A stretch of 64,000 bases of DNA from Streptomyces sp. NBC_00250 (GTDB lineage Bacteria > Actinomycetota > Actinomycetes > Streptomycetales > Streptomycetaceae): assembly GCF_036192275.1 (NCBI RefSeq), contig NZ_CP108088.1, positions 4,279,501 through 4,343,500 of the forward strand. Reading direction: 5' to 3'. Positions within the stretch are counted from its first letter, which is position 1. Every line of letters starts with the position of its first letter. Both the position numbers and the translations under genes were made by a program. This document shows positions 42,281 to 51,945 of this stretch, piece after piece. The notes under the pieces were generated by a model. The model saw nothing but the letters and a program-made list of their open reading frames with translations, was not told the DNA's origin and ran no database searches.

Positions 42281-43585
42281 ATGTCCATCGACTCGCTCAG
42301 ACGATCAGCCCGTACGACGGTTTCCGGACTTCCGCAGGGCTTCTGGTGGCTCTGGCTGTCGACCCTGGTCAACCGGACCGGGGCTTTCGTCCTGACCTTC
42401 CTGTCCCTCTATCTGACGGTGGAACTCGGGCACTCGGCGTGGTTCGCCGGACTCGTCGTCGCCCTCCACGGCCTCGGCGGCGTCGCCGGTTCCCCGCTCG
42501 GCGGCGCGCTCACCGACCGCTGGGGCCGCCGCCCCACCATGGTCACCATGCACCTCGCGGCCGCCGCCTCCGCCGCCGCCCTCGCCGTCGTCACCAGCGC
42601 CTGGGCCATCGCGACGGTCGTCCTCCTCATGGGCGTCGCCATGCAGGCCGTCCGACCCTCCATCAACGCCACCATCGCCGACATGGTCCCCGCCCACGAC
42701 GTGCGCCGGGCCTACGCCCTCAACTACTGGGCCCTCAACCTCGGCTTCGCCATCGCCTCCATCGCCGGCGGCGCCGCGATCTTCCTCGGTTACCGGACGC
42801 TGTTCGTCGTCGACGCCGTCGCCACCGTCCTGTGCGCCGTCATCGTCTTCCTCCGCCTCCCCGAGACCCGCCCCGAGGCCCGGACCGACAAGGCCGGCAA
42901 GCCGGTCGTCGAAGCCGAGGTCAGCATGTTCACCGTGCTGCGCGACGCCCCCTTCCGCACCCTCGTCCTCCTCAACCTCTTCGTCTGCGTCGTCTTCACC
43001 GCCCCCTGGATCGGCCTCCCCCTCACCATGGCGGACAAGGGCCTCTCCCCCTCCTCCTACGGCGTCGTCATCGCCGTCAACGGCATCGTGATCGTCGGCT
43101 TCCAGCTGCTCGTCAACAAGCTGACCGACAAGCGCTCCCCCGTCGTCCTGCTCAGCCTCTCCTCCCTCCTCTTCGCCGTCGGCACCGGCGCCACCGCCCT
43201 CGCCGGCTCCTCGGTGGTGGCCTTCGCCGCGACCGTGGTCGTCTGGACGGTCGGCGAGATGATCCACGTCCCGACGAACGCCGCCGCGACCGCCCGCCTC
43301 GCCCCCGAGCACGCCCGGGGCCGCTACCAGGGCGTCATGGGCATGTCCTGGGCCGTCGCCGGTTTCGTCGCCCCGATCGGCGCCGGCGCGATCGTCGACG
43401 GTCCCGGCCCCGGTGTCCTGTGGGCGGCGACCTTCGCGATCGGCCTCCTCGCCGCCGTCGGCTACAGCCTCCGGCTCCGCAAGGCCCTGGCCGAGGACAG
43501 CGACGTCCTCGACCGCCCCGCCGGCGACAGCGTCGCGGACAGGACCGCGGACGACTCCGCCGACAAGTCCTCCGTCAACGCCTGA
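42281..43585 (+). CDS. MFS efflux transporter
   Basis: This 434-residue protein has about 12 membrane helices and the MFS loop motif GGALTDRWGRRPTMV between helices 2 and 3. It begins with a short cytoplasmic head (MSIDSLRRSARTTVSGLPQG) and ends with an Asp-rich tail. It resembles the drug:H+ antiporter 1 group (DHA1/MdtH-like). The substrate is unknown. Its stop overlaps the end of the convergent MBL gene by 11 bp. Confidence 0.8.
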   Translation: MSIDSLRRSARTTVSGLPQGFWWLWLSTLVNRTGAFVLTFLSLYLTVELGHSAWFAGLVVALHGLGGVAGSPLGGALTDRWGRRPTMVTMHLAAAASAAALAVVTSAWAIATVVLLMGVAMQAVRPSINATIADMVPAHDVRRAYALNYWALNLGFAIASIAGGAAIFLGYRTLFVVDAVATVLCAVIVFLRLPETRPEARTDKAGKPVVEAEVSMFTVLRDAPFRTLVLLNLFVCVVFTAPWIGLPLTMADKGLSPSSYGVVIAVNGIVIVGFQLLVNKLTDKRSPVVLLSLSSLLFAVGTGATALAGSSVVAFAATVVVWTVGEMIHVPTNAAATARLAPEHARGRYQGVMGMSWAVAGFVAPIGAGAIVDGPGPGVLWAATFAIGLLAAVGYSLRLRKALAEDSDVLDRPAGDSVADRTADDSADKSSVNA

Positions 43586-44507
43586 CGGAGGAATCCCTCC
43601 CGGCGAGACGGAACCGGCTCCCCTCCCTGCGCACTTCGGCGGTGCCCGACCCGCCGAAGTGCGCGGGCACGACCAGCTCCCGCTCGTCGGCGGCCCGTTC
43701 GAGGATCCGGCGGCGGCTGACCGACGCCGCCGCCGCGTCCAGGCAGAAGCAGCTGTTGTGCGCGGGGTCGAGGATCTGCACGGGACTGTGCAGGAGGTCC
43801 CCGACGAAGACCGCCCGCTCTCCCCCCGACGCGAGCCGCAGTACGGCCGAGCCGGGTGTGTGACCGGGCGCGGACTCCAGGGTGAGGTGCTCGTCGATGC
43901 GGTGGACGCCGTCCCAGAGCACGGTCCGGCCCGCGCGGTGGAGGGGCGCGACGCTGTCCTCGTAGACGAGCCGGTCGTCCTCGCTCAGGCCGCCGCCGTA
44001 GGCGTTGTCCGGCCCGAAGTGGGCGTCGTCGGCCGCCGGTACGAGGTACTGGGCGTGCGGGAAGGTCGGCACCCACTCCCCCTCCGCGCCCTCCGCGCCC
44101 TCGGCGGCCCGGGTGTTCCAGCCGACGTGGTCGGCGTGGAGATGGGTGTTGACGACGACGTCCACGTCCTCGGGTCGGACGCCGGCCCGTTCCAGGAGGC
44201 CGAGGAAGTCCCCCTGCCAGTGGTGGAACTGCGGCGAGCCGGGCCGCTCGCGCCCATTGCCCACCCCCGTGTCGACCAGGATCGTCCGGCCCCCGCTGCG
44301 CAGCACCCACGTCTGCAGGGACATGACCGCCCGGTCACCCTCCGGCTCCCAGTGGTCCGGCGCCAGCCAGTCCTCGTTGTCCTTCCACGTCTCCTCGCCG
44401 GCCGAGGGGACGAGCTCGCGGGTGCCGGCGAACGGCCCCTGCCACTCGACGACCCGGACGATCTCGACGTCTCCCAGGACCATGCGCTGTGCGCTCTCAT
44501 CCGTCAT
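43575..44507 (-). CDS. MBL-fold metallohydrolase
   Basis: This 310-residue protein has the metal site NTHLHADHVGWNT (HxHxDH), ESAPGHTPGSAVL with the third His, and FVGDLLHSPVQ with the bridging Asp. It resembles quorum-quenching lactonase or aryl-phosphorothioate hydrolase relatives; the substrate is unknown. I use the ATG at 44507; an internal ATG eight codons later is possible, and an upstream start at 44543 less so. It is divergent from the AraC gene (106 bp), its likely regulator. Confidence 0.8.
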   Translation of the reverse strand: MTDESAQRMVLGDVEIVRVVEWQGPFAGTRELVPSAGEETWKDNEDWLAPDHWEPEGDRAVMSLQTWVLRSGGRTILVDTGVGNGRERPGSPQFHHWQGDFLGLLERAGVRPEDVDVVVNTHLHADHVGWNTRAAEGAEGAEGEWVPTFPHAQYLVPAADDAHFGPDNAYGGGLSEDDRLVYEDSVAPLHRAGRTVLWDGVHRIDEHLTLESAPGHTPGSAVLRLASGGERAVFVGDLLHSPVQILDPAHNSCFCLDAAAASVSRRRILERAADERELVVPAHFGGSGTAEVRREGSRFRLAGRDSSVRR

Positions 44508-44613
44508 GCCGTCGACGTTAGGGGGCACGATTGAGCCTCTCAATGCCCGTACGGCTCCGTTGGATACGCGTACGTCTCACCGCGGATCCGTCCGGCGGGA
44601 CTACGCTGGCGCG

Positions 44614-45594
44614 ATGGACGTGGTGAGCGACGCGATCTCGGCCGTACGGATCGGGCGGCCCTCCTCCCAACGGGTGCGGGTCGCCGGGAGCTGGTGCACC
44701 CGCCTCGCCCCGTACGACGGCGCGGGCTTCCACGTCGTCCTGGAGGGGAACTGCTGGCTGCTGCCCGACGGAGGCGACCCGGTCGAACTCGGTCCGGGCG
44801 ACGCCGTCCTGCTGCCGCACGGGACGGGACACGTGATCGCCGAAGGGCCCGCCGACGCGGCGAGGCTCGCGCGCGCGGTGTCCTTCGAGCGGTGGCTGGA
44901 CGGGACCGGTTCGCGGCCGCCCCCGCCCGTCGACCCCGGGGACGGCACCGCGGTCGAGATGCTGTGCGGCAAGTACCGGCTCGACCGCAGCCATGTCCAC
45001 CCGCTCCTGGCGGAGCTACCCGCGCTCGTCCACCTCCCGAACCGGGCCGCGGACGGCACCGACCGCGCCGATCCCGGCCTCCGCTCCGCCATCGAACTGC
45101 TCGGCCGCGAGGTGGGCGAGCGGCTTCCCGGCTCGGGGGTCGCGCTGCCGAGCCTGCTCGACCTGCTCCTCGTCTACATGATCCGTTCCTGGACGGCCGA
45201 GAACGCCGGCCCCGCGAGCCGGGCCGGAACGGCCGGCACCTGGCCCGCCGCCCTGGGCGATCCCGTGACCGCCGCCGCGCTGCGGGCCCTGCACACCGAC
45301 CCGGCCGCCCCCTGGACCAATGACCTGCTCGCGGCCGAGGCGGGCGTCTCGCGCCCCACCCTGGCGCGCCGTTTCACCGCCCTGGTCGGCCGGCCCCCGA
45401 TGGCGTACCTCACCTGGTGGCGGCTCACCCGCGCCGCCGCCCTGCTCCGGGACACCCGGGACCCGTTGTCCTCCGTCGCCCGACGCGTCGGCTACAGCAC
45501 GCCGTACGCCCTCTCGCACGCCTTCCGCCGGGAGTTCGGCACGACCCCCGGGCAGTACAGGGCCCTGCCGGGCGCGGCTAGCGCCGACGGCTGA
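44614..45594 (+). CDS. AraC-family regulator with cupin domain
   Basis: This 326-residue protein has an N-terminal cupin domain (cupin_6; FHVVLEGNCWLLPDGGDPVE, VLLPHGTGHVIAEG) and a C-terminal AraC double HTH (WTNDLLAAEAGVSRPTLARR, LSSVARRVGYSTPYALSHAF). It probably activates or represses the divergent MBL gene in response to a small effector. Its end overlaps the beta-helix gene's end by 17 bp in the opposite orientation. Confidence 0.9.
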   Translation: MDVVSDAISAVRIGRPSSQRVRVAGSWCTRLAPYDGAGFHVVLEGNCWLLPDGGDPVELGPGDAVLLPHGTGHVIAEGPADAARLARAVSFERWLDGTGSRPPPPVDPGDGTAVEMLCGKYRLDRSHVHPLLAELPALVHLPNRAADGTDRADPGLRSAIELLGREVGERLPGSGVALPSLLDLLLVYMIRSWTAENAGPASRAGTAGTWPAALGDPVTAAALRALHTDPAAPWTNDLLAAEAGVSRPTLARRFTALVGRPPMAYLTWWRLTRAAALLRDTRDPLSSVARRVGYSTPYALSHAFRREFGTTPGQYRALPGAASADG

Positions 45595-47233
45595 GCGCGC
45601 GCTGTGCCTCGTACAGGTTCCCCGGGTGCACCGATCCCGGGCTTCCGTACGCCTCCACGCGCGTGTGGAGGTCGCCGGTGAAGTCCGGGACGTCGGTCTG
45701 GTCGAACTCGCGGACCTCACTGATCCCGACCGTCGCGCTGTACGGGGCGATGGTGTCGATCTTCACGAGCCCGGCCCGGCCGTTCGTCACCGTCACGTTC
45801 CAGTGTGCGAAGCGGGCGCCGTAGAGGGGACCCGCCGAGGCGTCGCCGCCGTGGCGGCCGTTGTTCTCGACCGTGATCTCGGTCCGTACGTTCGCGAAGG
45901 GCATGCCCCGGTGGGTGTCGAAGGTGCCCGTCTCCATCACGCCGCGCGACCAGACGTTGTGGCTGGACAGGCCCTCGACGTTGATGCCGTGGAGCTGGGT
46001 GCCGGCCGGGGCCGGGACCGTACGGGCCGCGATGCGGAAGTCCTCGACCAGGTTGTCGTGCGCGCCCTCCCGGCAGAAGTACGGGTGGTGGGAGCCGCGT
46101 CCCTCCACCCGTGTACGGCGCAGGGTGCAGGCGGAGGCGGCGACGAAGCCGAAGCCGTTGTCGACGTGGCGGACCACCACGTCCTCCGCCCAGCAGTCGT
46201 ACGCGCACTGGAAGGTGACGCCGTTGTAGCCCTTGTCGAGGAGGTGCGGGGACTGCGGCGTCTCCACCGCCTCCAGGGTCAGGCCCACCACCCCCGAGTC
46301 GGTGAGCGGCTCGACCCCCGAGACCAGTCGGGGGTCCCACTCCGGGCGGGCGTCGAGGGGAAGCGGGCGTTCCAGGGTCACCGTCCGGCCGTGCACGGCG
46401 GTGACCCGTACGGGCCACTCGTAGGGGACGTAGCTGGTCAGCTTCGTCTTGTCGTCCCAGGTGTACGCCTCCGGGCCCGGGCCTCCGCCCGCCATGTGCT
46501 CCAGGAGGGTGTGGTCGGGGTCGTCGGCGAGTCGGAGGACGACCAGTCGGCCGCGCCGGAGTGCCGAGGGGTCCTCGACCGTCACCGAGCGGTCGCCCCG
46601 GCGGGCCGGGCGGACGGCCGTCAGGGTGGTCCACTCGTCGCGGCGGTTGCCGGTCCAGCCCTCGAAGGGCCAGGCCCGGTCCCGTATCGCGGCGACGAGG
46701 GAGGCGTGCCGGGCCCGCGGGGAGAGCCAGACGAGGCCGCCGGCCCAGGACCAGGAGGACTTGTCGCCGCCGTAGCGGGAGCCGTACGGGCCGATCAGTT
46801 CGGTGAGGTTCCGGGTGGCGAGCAGGGTCGTGCGGCCGGAGCCCGCGCCGCGCAGGACGAGCCCGCTGTGGCCGATCCGCAGGTAGTCGTCGATCCGGTA
46901 CGTGCCCGGCGGCAGGAGGACCGTGCCGCCGCCGCGTTCCCCCGCCTCCGCGAGGGCGCGGTTGATCGCGGGCGCCGAGTCCGTGGAGCCGTCCGGGGTG
47001 GCCCCGTAGGTGAGGGCGTTCGCGGCGACGCGGGGGCGGGGCGCGCGTCGGGCGCCGCCGTGGGCGCCGGCCCGGCCCACGTACGGGATCTGGGGGTGGG
47101 TGTAGGGGGCGGCTTCGAACTCGCGCCAGAGGGGGGTGGGGCGGGCGGGGGCCGGTGCGGTGAAGCCCGTCGTGCCCGCCGCTCCCGCCACCGCCACCGC
47201 GCCGCCGACGAACTGCCTTCTGCTGAGTGCCAT
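45578..47233 (-). CDS. Tat-exported parallel beta-helix protein (pectate lyase superfamily)
   Basis: This 551-residue protein has a twin-arginine signal, ALSRRQFVGGAVAVAGAAG. A pectate-lyase-3-like start (ALTYGATPDGSTDSAPAINR, then GGGTVLLPPGTYRI) opens a right-handed beta-helix with repeated short strands. Substrate is likely a polysaccharide, but catalytic residues cannot be placed. It starts at ATG 47233 and is alone, or follows the ybjN gene weakly. Confidence 0.8.
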   Translation of the reverse strand: MALSRRQFVGGAVAVAGAAGTTGFTAPAPARPTPLWREFEAAPYTHPQIPYVGRAGAHGGARRAPRPRVAANALTYGATPDGSTDSAPAINRALAEAGERGGGTVLLPPGTYRIDDYLRIGHSGLVLRGAGSGRTTLLATRNLTELIGPYGSRYGGDKSSWSWAGGLVWLSPRARHASLVAAIRDRAWPFEGWTGNRRDEWTTLTAVRPARRGDRSVTVEDPSALRRGRLVVLRLADDPDHTLLEHMAGGGPGPEAYTWDDKTKLTSYVPYEWPVRVTAVHGRTVTLERPLPLDARPEWDPRLVSGVEPLTDSGVVGLTLEAVETPQSPHLLDKGYNGVTFQCAYDCWAEDVVVRHVDNGFGFVAASACTLRRTRVEGRGSHHPYFCREGAHDNLVEDFRIAARTVPAPAGTQLHGINVEGLSSHNVWSRGVMETGTFDTHRGMPFANVRTEITVENNGRHGGDASAGPLYGARFAHWNVTVTNGRAGLVKIDTIAPYSATVGISEVREFDQTDVPDFTGDLHTRVEAYGSPGSVHPGNLYEAQRALSRRR

Positions 47234-47318
47234 GAACCTGAGCCCTTCACATATATGAACGGTGTTCAGATCTGCGTTGGCCGTGAGCATGGCAGGAGAA
47301 GGCCCTTGCGGGAAGGGG

Positions 47319-47831
47319 TCAGCTGGCGGGCTTCTCCGACGACTTCCGGGTCAGGTTCTTGAACGCGTCGAGGTTCCGGGTCGACTCGCCGCGCGAGACC
47401 CGCCACTCGTACTCGCGCCGGATCGCCGAGGCGAACCCCAGCTCCAGGAGCGTGTTGAAGTCACCGTCCGCCGCCTCCAGGACCGAGCCGAGCAGCCGGT
47501 CCAGCTCCTCGGGCGTCACCGCAGCGAGCGGGAGCTTGCCGGCGAGGTAGATGTCGCCGAGGCCGTCGACCGCGTAACTCACCCCGTACAGCTTGAGGTT
47601 GCGTTCGAGCAGCCAGCGGTGGACGCCCGCCTCGTTCTCGTCCGGGTGGCGGATGACGAAGGCGTTGAGGGAGAGCGAGTGGCGGCCGACGCGCAGCGAC
47701 AGCGTGGTGAAGAGCTTGCGCGTGCCGGGGAGTTTGACCACGTAGGAGCCCGGCTCGGGCGACTCCCACTCCAGTTCCGCGTCCTTGAACGTGTCCTCGA
47801 CGGTCCGCCGGACGTCCTCAAGATCAGCCAT
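47319..47831 (-). CDS. YbjN-domain protein downstream of mshA
   Basis: This 170-residue protein has the YbjN fold ([60 protein letters not shown]). The family may act like type III secretion chaperones in fold, but no firm function is known in actinobacteria. Its start overlaps the end of mshA by 8 bp, so translation is coupled. The pairing is conserved in actinomycetes. Confidence 0.85.
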   Translation of the reverse strand: MADLEDVRRTVEDTFKDAELEWESPEPGSYVVKLPGTRKLFTTLSLRVGRHSLSLNAFVIRHPDENEAGVHRWLLERNLKLYGVSYAVDGLGDIYLAGKLPLAAVTPEELDRLLGSVLEAADGDFNTLLELGFASAIRREYEWRVSRGESTRNLDAFKNLTRKSSEKPAS

Positions 47832-49191
47832 GGTGGGAGCGTACGCGACGGCGGTTCTCCCGCAGCCGATGGTCGTGCACGGCAGCGGTGTACACATCCG
47901 CCGTGCCCGAGGCCGCCGTGTCCCAGCCGAAGGACCCGGCGTGCAGGGCGGCCGCCGCCCCCATCCGGGCCGAGAGCGACGGGTCCGCCACGAACCGGCC
48001 CAGCGCGCGGGCGTAGTCCACCGGGTCGTGCCCCTGGACGAGGAAGCCGGTCACGTCGTCCCGTACGGCGACGGGCAGGCCGCCCACCGCCGCCGCGACG
48101 ACCGGGGTCCCGGCCGCCTGCGCCTCGATCGCGACCAGGCCGAAGGACTCGCTGTACGAGGGCATGACGAGCACGCTCGCCGCCCGGAACCAGTCGGCGA
48201 GCCGGTCCTGGCCCACCGGCGGGTGGAAGCGCACGATGTCCGCGATGCCGAGCCGGGCGGCCAGCTTCTGCAGCCCCTCCGGCTTCGCGAGACCGCTGCC
48301 GCTCGGGCCGCCGACCACAGGAACGATCATGCGGGAGCGGAGGGAGGGATCCCGGTCCAGCAGCTCGGCGGCGGCGCGCAGCAGGATGTCCGGGGCCTTC
48401 AGCGGCTGGATGCGGCCGGCGAAGACCGGGATGAAGGCGTCCTGCGGCAGCCCGAGCCGGGCGCGGGCGGCGGCGCGGCCGTCGGCGGGGCGGAAGTGGT
48501 CGAGGTTGACACCCGGGTGGACGACCGCGATCTTGCCGGGGTCCGCGTCGTAGAAGCGGGCGAGCTCGTCGGCCTCCTCGGCCGTGTTCGCGATGAGCCG
48601 GTCGGCGGCGTCGACGATCTGCGTCTCACCGATCACCCGGGCCGCGGGCTCGGGCGTGTCGCCCTCGGCGAGCGCCGCGTTCTTGACCTTCGCCATGGTG
48701 TGCATGGCGTGGACGAGCGGGACGCCCCAGCGCTCGGCGGCCAGCCAGCCGACGTGGCCGGAGAGCCAGTAGTGGGAGTGGACCAGGTCGTAGTGGCCGG
48801 GGCGGTGACCCGCCCACGCCTGCATCACGCCGTGCGTGAAGGCGCACAGCTGGGCCGGCAGCTCTTCCTTGGCCAGGCCCTCGTAGGGGCCCGCGTCGAC
48901 GTGCCGGACCAGGACGCCGGGGGTGAGCTCGACCACCGGGGGGAGGCCGCCGGTGGTGGCCCGGGTGAAGATCTCGACCTCGATGTCGATGGCGGCGAGT
49001 CGTTTCGCCAGCTCGACGATGTAGACGTTCATGCCGCCCGCGTCGCCCGTGCCGGGCTGGTGCAGCGGGGAGGTGTGGACGCTGAGCATGGCCACGCGGC
49101 GCGGGGTGCGGTTCCGGCCGGGGAGCCGGAGCCGGGTCGGTGCCGGGTGCCGGTGCCGGGTACCGGCGAACCGGGACACGTACTGGCTCAC
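47824..49191 (-). CDS. mshA: D-inositol-3-phosphate glycosyltransferase MshA
   Basis: This 455-residue GT4 enzyme makes the first mycothiol intermediate from UDP-GlcNAc and inositol 3-phosphate. Its motifs are [20 protein letters not shown] with [41 protein letters not shown], and the nucleotide-sugar EX7E site in [20 protein letters not shown]. The GTG at 49191 gives [10 protein letters not shown], which matches known MshA N-termini; the longer frame upstream is not coding. It is cotranscribed with ybjN. Confidence 0.95.
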   Translation of the reverse strand: MSQYVSRFAGTRHRHPAPTRLRLPGRNRTPRRVAMLSVHTSPLHQPGTGDAGGMNVYIVELAKRLAAIDIEVEIFTRATTGGLPPVVELTPGVLVRHVDAGPYEGLAKEELPAQLCAFTHGVMQAWAGHRPGHYDLVHSHYWLSGHVGWLAAERWGVPLVHAMHTMAKVKNAALAEGDTPEPAARVIGETQIVDAADRLIANTAEEADELARFYDADPGKIAVVHPGVNLDHFRPADGRAAARARLGLPQDAFIPVFAGRIQPLKAPDILLRAAAELLDRDPSLRSRMIVPVVGGPSGSGLAKPEGLQKLAARLGIADIVRFHPPVGQDRLADWFRAASVLVMPSYSESFGLVAIEAQAAGTPVVAAAVGGLPVAVRDDVTGFLVQGHDPVDYARALGRFVADPSLSARMGAAAALHAGSFGWDTAASGTADVYTAAVHDHRLRENRRRVRSHHG

Positions 49192-49435
49192 GTCGGCCGT
49201 CCTTCCGCTCGGGGGCTGAGCATGGGCGCCGTGGGCATGACGGCGGGAGGGCGTGGTGCGCCCTCCGGCCCGGACAACACCGGAATGGACCCTTTCATTT
49301 CCATCGCACACGGCACTTTGCCAATTCATTACCGGGGTGGGCGGGCAATCGCCCGCATGACCAGGCGATTGCCGGCGTGACCGGGCGACCGCCGGGGCGC
49401 GCGGGCCCCCGACCCCCACCCCGTACGCTTTCGGC

Positions 49436-50230
49436 ATGGCCCCGCGCACCACCCGCCCCGTCGGCACCCCGACCCGCGGGACCACCAACCCCAACCGGCT
49501 GCGCCGCATGGACCGCTGGATCGCCGCCGTCCACGGGCCCGCCCTGCGCCGCTCCCCCGAGCCGCCGCTCGCCGTGGACCTCGGATACGGGGCCGCCCCC
49601 TGGACCGCCGTCGAGCTCCTCGCCCGGCTGCGCACCGCCGAACCCCGCACCCGCCTCTACGGCATCGAGATCGAACCCGCCCGCGTCGAGGCCGCAAAGC
49701 CGTACGAACACGAGGGCCTCTCCTTCCTGCACGGCGGCTTCGAGGTGCCCGTGCCCGGCCGGGTCGCCCTGATCCGGGCCGCGAACGTGCTCCGCCAGTA
49801 CGACGAGGAGCAGGTCGCGGCCGTCTGGGGGCGGCTGTGCGGACGGCTCGCACCCGGCGGGCTGCTCGTGGAGGGCACCTGCGACGAGATCGGACGCCGG
49901 CACGTGTGGGTGGCGCTCGACGGGAGCGGCCCTCGGACGGTGACCTTCGCGACCCGGCTCGGTTCGCTGGAGCGGCCCTCGGACCTGGCGGAGCGGCTGC
50001 CGAAGGCGCTGATCCACCGCAACGTGCCGGGCGAGCCGGTGCACGCGTTCCTGCGGGACTTCGACCGGGCATGGGCGGCGGCGGCCCCGTACGCCTCGCT
50101 CGGCGCACGGCAGCGGTGGATCCGCTCCGTCCGCGACCTGGCGGCGGACTGGCCCCTGACGGACGGTCCCCGGCGGTGGCGCCAGGGCGAGGTGACGGTG
50201 CGGTGGGAGGCGCTGGCGCCTCGGGGGTGA
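49436..50230 (+). CDS. Class I SAM-dependent methyltransferase, unknown substrate
   Basis: This 264-residue protein has the SAM motif [20 protein letters not shown] followed by [13 protein letters not shown] with the acidic residue for ribose. [14 protein letters not shown] and [18 protein letters not shown] complete the Rossmann core. It has a conserved position divergent from mshA in many streptomycetes. Target unknown. The last codons and stop are repeated downstream (50216-50336). Confidence 0.8.
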   Translation: MAPRTTRPVGTPTRGTTNPNRLRRMDRWIAAVHGPALRRSPEPPLAVDLGYGAAPWTAVELLARLRTAEPRTRLYGIEIEPARVEAAKPYEHEGLSFLHGGFEVPVPGRVALIRAANVLRQYDEEQVAAVWGRLCGRLAPGGLLVEGTCDEIGRRHVWVALDGSGPRTVTFATRLGSLERPSDLAERLPKALIHRNVPGEPVHAFLRDFDRAWAAAAPYASLGARQRWIRSVRDLAADWPLTDGPRRWRQGEVTVRWEALAPRG

Positions 50231-50336
50231 GCGGGAGACGGGAGGCGCACGCGCCTCGGGGGTGAGCGGGAGACGGGAGGCGCACGCGCCTCGGGGGTGA
50301 CCACACCGGAGGCGCGCCGGCACCTCGGGGGTGACC
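50216..50336. repeat. 35-bp tandem repeat carrying the methyltransferase stop codon
   Basis: GCGCCTCGGGGGTGA starts at 50216, 50251 and 50286, exactly 35 bp apart. The first holds the real TGA (50228-50230). The first two units are almost perfect; a fourth, diverged copy (ACCTCGGGGGTGA) is at 50322. Four in-register or shifted TGAs result. Confidence 0.95.
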
Positions 50337-50540
50337 ACTCGGGCCCCTTCTTTCCCTAACTCCCGCTGAATTTCCCGTACGCCGGGAACGCCACGCACGT
50401 ATCACTCGTCCCCCGTGGGGGGAGCCGGCCCGACAGGCCCCGGTTTCCCCTGTTGCTTTGTGGTTTCGCATGGCACTATCGCCAAGGTCACCACTAAGTT
50501 ACTGACGGTAAATCAGATTTGGTCACTCGAGGGGGAGCTC

Positions 50541-51590
50541 GTGAACCGACGCCGCCACGCCACCGCCGCGATCACCGTGATCTGCGCCTTGACCGTGCTG
50601 GCCTCGCCCGCGCTGACCCTCCAGGCCGCCGCCGCACCGCTGCCGCCGCCTCTTCCCAAGAAGAGCCTGGAGGAGGTGCGCAAGGAGATAGACGCCCTGT
50701 ACCGGCAGGCCGCCGTCGCCACCGACGCGTACAACCTCGCGGACGAGCAGACCAAGGATCAGTCCGCCGAGATCGTCCGGGTCGCCCGGATGATCGTGGA
50801 GGGCCGCGAGAAGATCGAGGCCCTCAAGGCCAGGGCCGGCGCGACCGCCCGCGCCCAGTACCGCAACGGCGGACTCCCCGACGGCGCGCAGCTCGTCCTC
50901 ACGAACGACCCGCAGCTCTTCCTCGACAACGCGGGACGCCTCAAGGCCGGGGCGAAGGCCACCACGGACCTGCTCGGCGAAATGAACCGCACCCAGGCCC
51001 AGTTGGACCTCTACGCCAAGGACGCGGGCGTCAACTGGACCAAGCTGGAGGCCAACCGCATCCGGCAGGCCCAGGCGAAGAAGGAGATCGACGGCAAGAT
51101 CGCCGCGGCGAAGAAGCTGGAGTCCGAACTCGCCGCCGAGGAGCGGGAGCGGCTTCGGCGCCTTGAGGAGCAGGAGCGGGCCAGGGCCCAGACGACCTGG
51201 ATCGGCACCGGCATCCTCGCCGGCCTGAAGGCGGACACGACGCCGGAGGCCAGGAAGGCGATCCAGTTCGCGACCGCCCAGATCGGCAAGCCGTACGGGT
51301 GGGGCGACGAGGGCCCGGACTCGTTCGACTGCTCGGGACTGACCCAGCGCGCCTGGGGATCGGCCGGCCGGCCGATCCCGCGCACCTCGCAGGAGCAGTG
51401 GCGCCTGATGCAGCGCGTGGACATCAAGGACATGCGGCCGGGCGACCTGATCGTCTACTTCAAGGACGCGAGCCACATCGGGATGTACGTGGGCGACGGC
51501 ACGATCGTCCACGCGCCGCGCCCCGGCCGGAACGTGACGCTCGCGGGCGCGGGCTCGATGGAGATCCTGGGAGTCGTCCGCCCGACGTGA
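50541..51590 (+). CDS. Secreted NlpC/P60 cell-wall endopeptidase with coiled coil
   Basis: This 349-residue protein has a signal peptide (ITVICALTVLASPALTLQAA), a long coiled coil (residues about 40-215, LEEVRKEIDALYRQAAVATD onward), and a C-terminal NlpC/P60 domain with catalytic Cys264 (DSFDCSGLTQ), His312 (SHIGMYVGDG) and His324 (IVHAPRP). Relatives (RipA-like, SwlA-C) split peptidoglycan stem peptides during growth, germination or sporulation. The GTG at 50541 follows GAGGGGGAG. Its stop region is repeated downstream. Confidence 0.9.
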   Translation: MNRRRHATAAITVICALTVLASPALTLQAAAAPLPPPLPKKSLEEVRKEIDALYRQAAVATDAYNLADEQTKDQSAEIVRVARMIVEGREKIEALKARAGATARAQYRNGGLPDGAQLVLTNDPQLFLDNAGRLKAGAKATTDLLGEMNRTQAQLDLYAKDAGVNWTKLEANRIRQAQAKKEIDGKIAAAKKLESELAAEERERLRRLEEQERARAQTTWIGTGILAGLKADTTPEARKAIQFATAQIGKPYGWGDEGPDSFDCSGLTQRAWGSAGRPIPRTSQEQWRLMQRVDIKDMRPGDLIVYFKDASHIGMYVGDGTIVHAPRPGRNVTLAGAGSMEILGVVRPT

Positions 51591-51745
51591 CAGGGGCCGC
51601 CGGCCGCCCGAGGTGACACGAGGGGGGCCGTCCGCCCGCCCGACGTGACGTCCGCTCGACGTGAGCCCGCGCGGGTGGACATCCGTCCGACGTGACGGAG
51701 TCCACGTGCGGAGGCGGAACCATGGGCGCCCGCCCGGCGTGACGT
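51576..51745. repeat. Irregular repeats of the NlpC/P60 gene tail with stop codons
   Basis: CCCGACGTGA-like segments recur with TGA at 51588 (true stop), 51614, 51646, 51662, 51693 and 51740. The spacing is irregular (26, 32, 16, 31 and 47 bp) and flanks are partly shared (CGTCCGCCCGACGTGAC). It seems an older, decayed version of the tandem arrays seen elsewhere. Confidence 0.75.
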
Positions 51746-51945
51746 TTCTCATTGCCTTCGGGGCGCCCGCTCAGCCGTACACGGGCAAGTACCTCCCCTT
51801 CCGCGGCATATGCCAATCACGACGCGGCCGCTCACCCGTTGATCGCCATTCCGCTGCGCACCGCCCTACCGCTAGGGTCCGGGACGGGCGGGACGCCACC
51901 CGGCGCCCTGCGCACCCTCGGGGGGAGGGAAGGAAACCCGGACCG

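Noticed and set aside
42305..43312. 335-codon minus-strand acidic open frame
   Set aside because: Antisense to the MFS transporter; Gly/Asp/Glu-rich composition is what the complement of membrane-helix codons gives.
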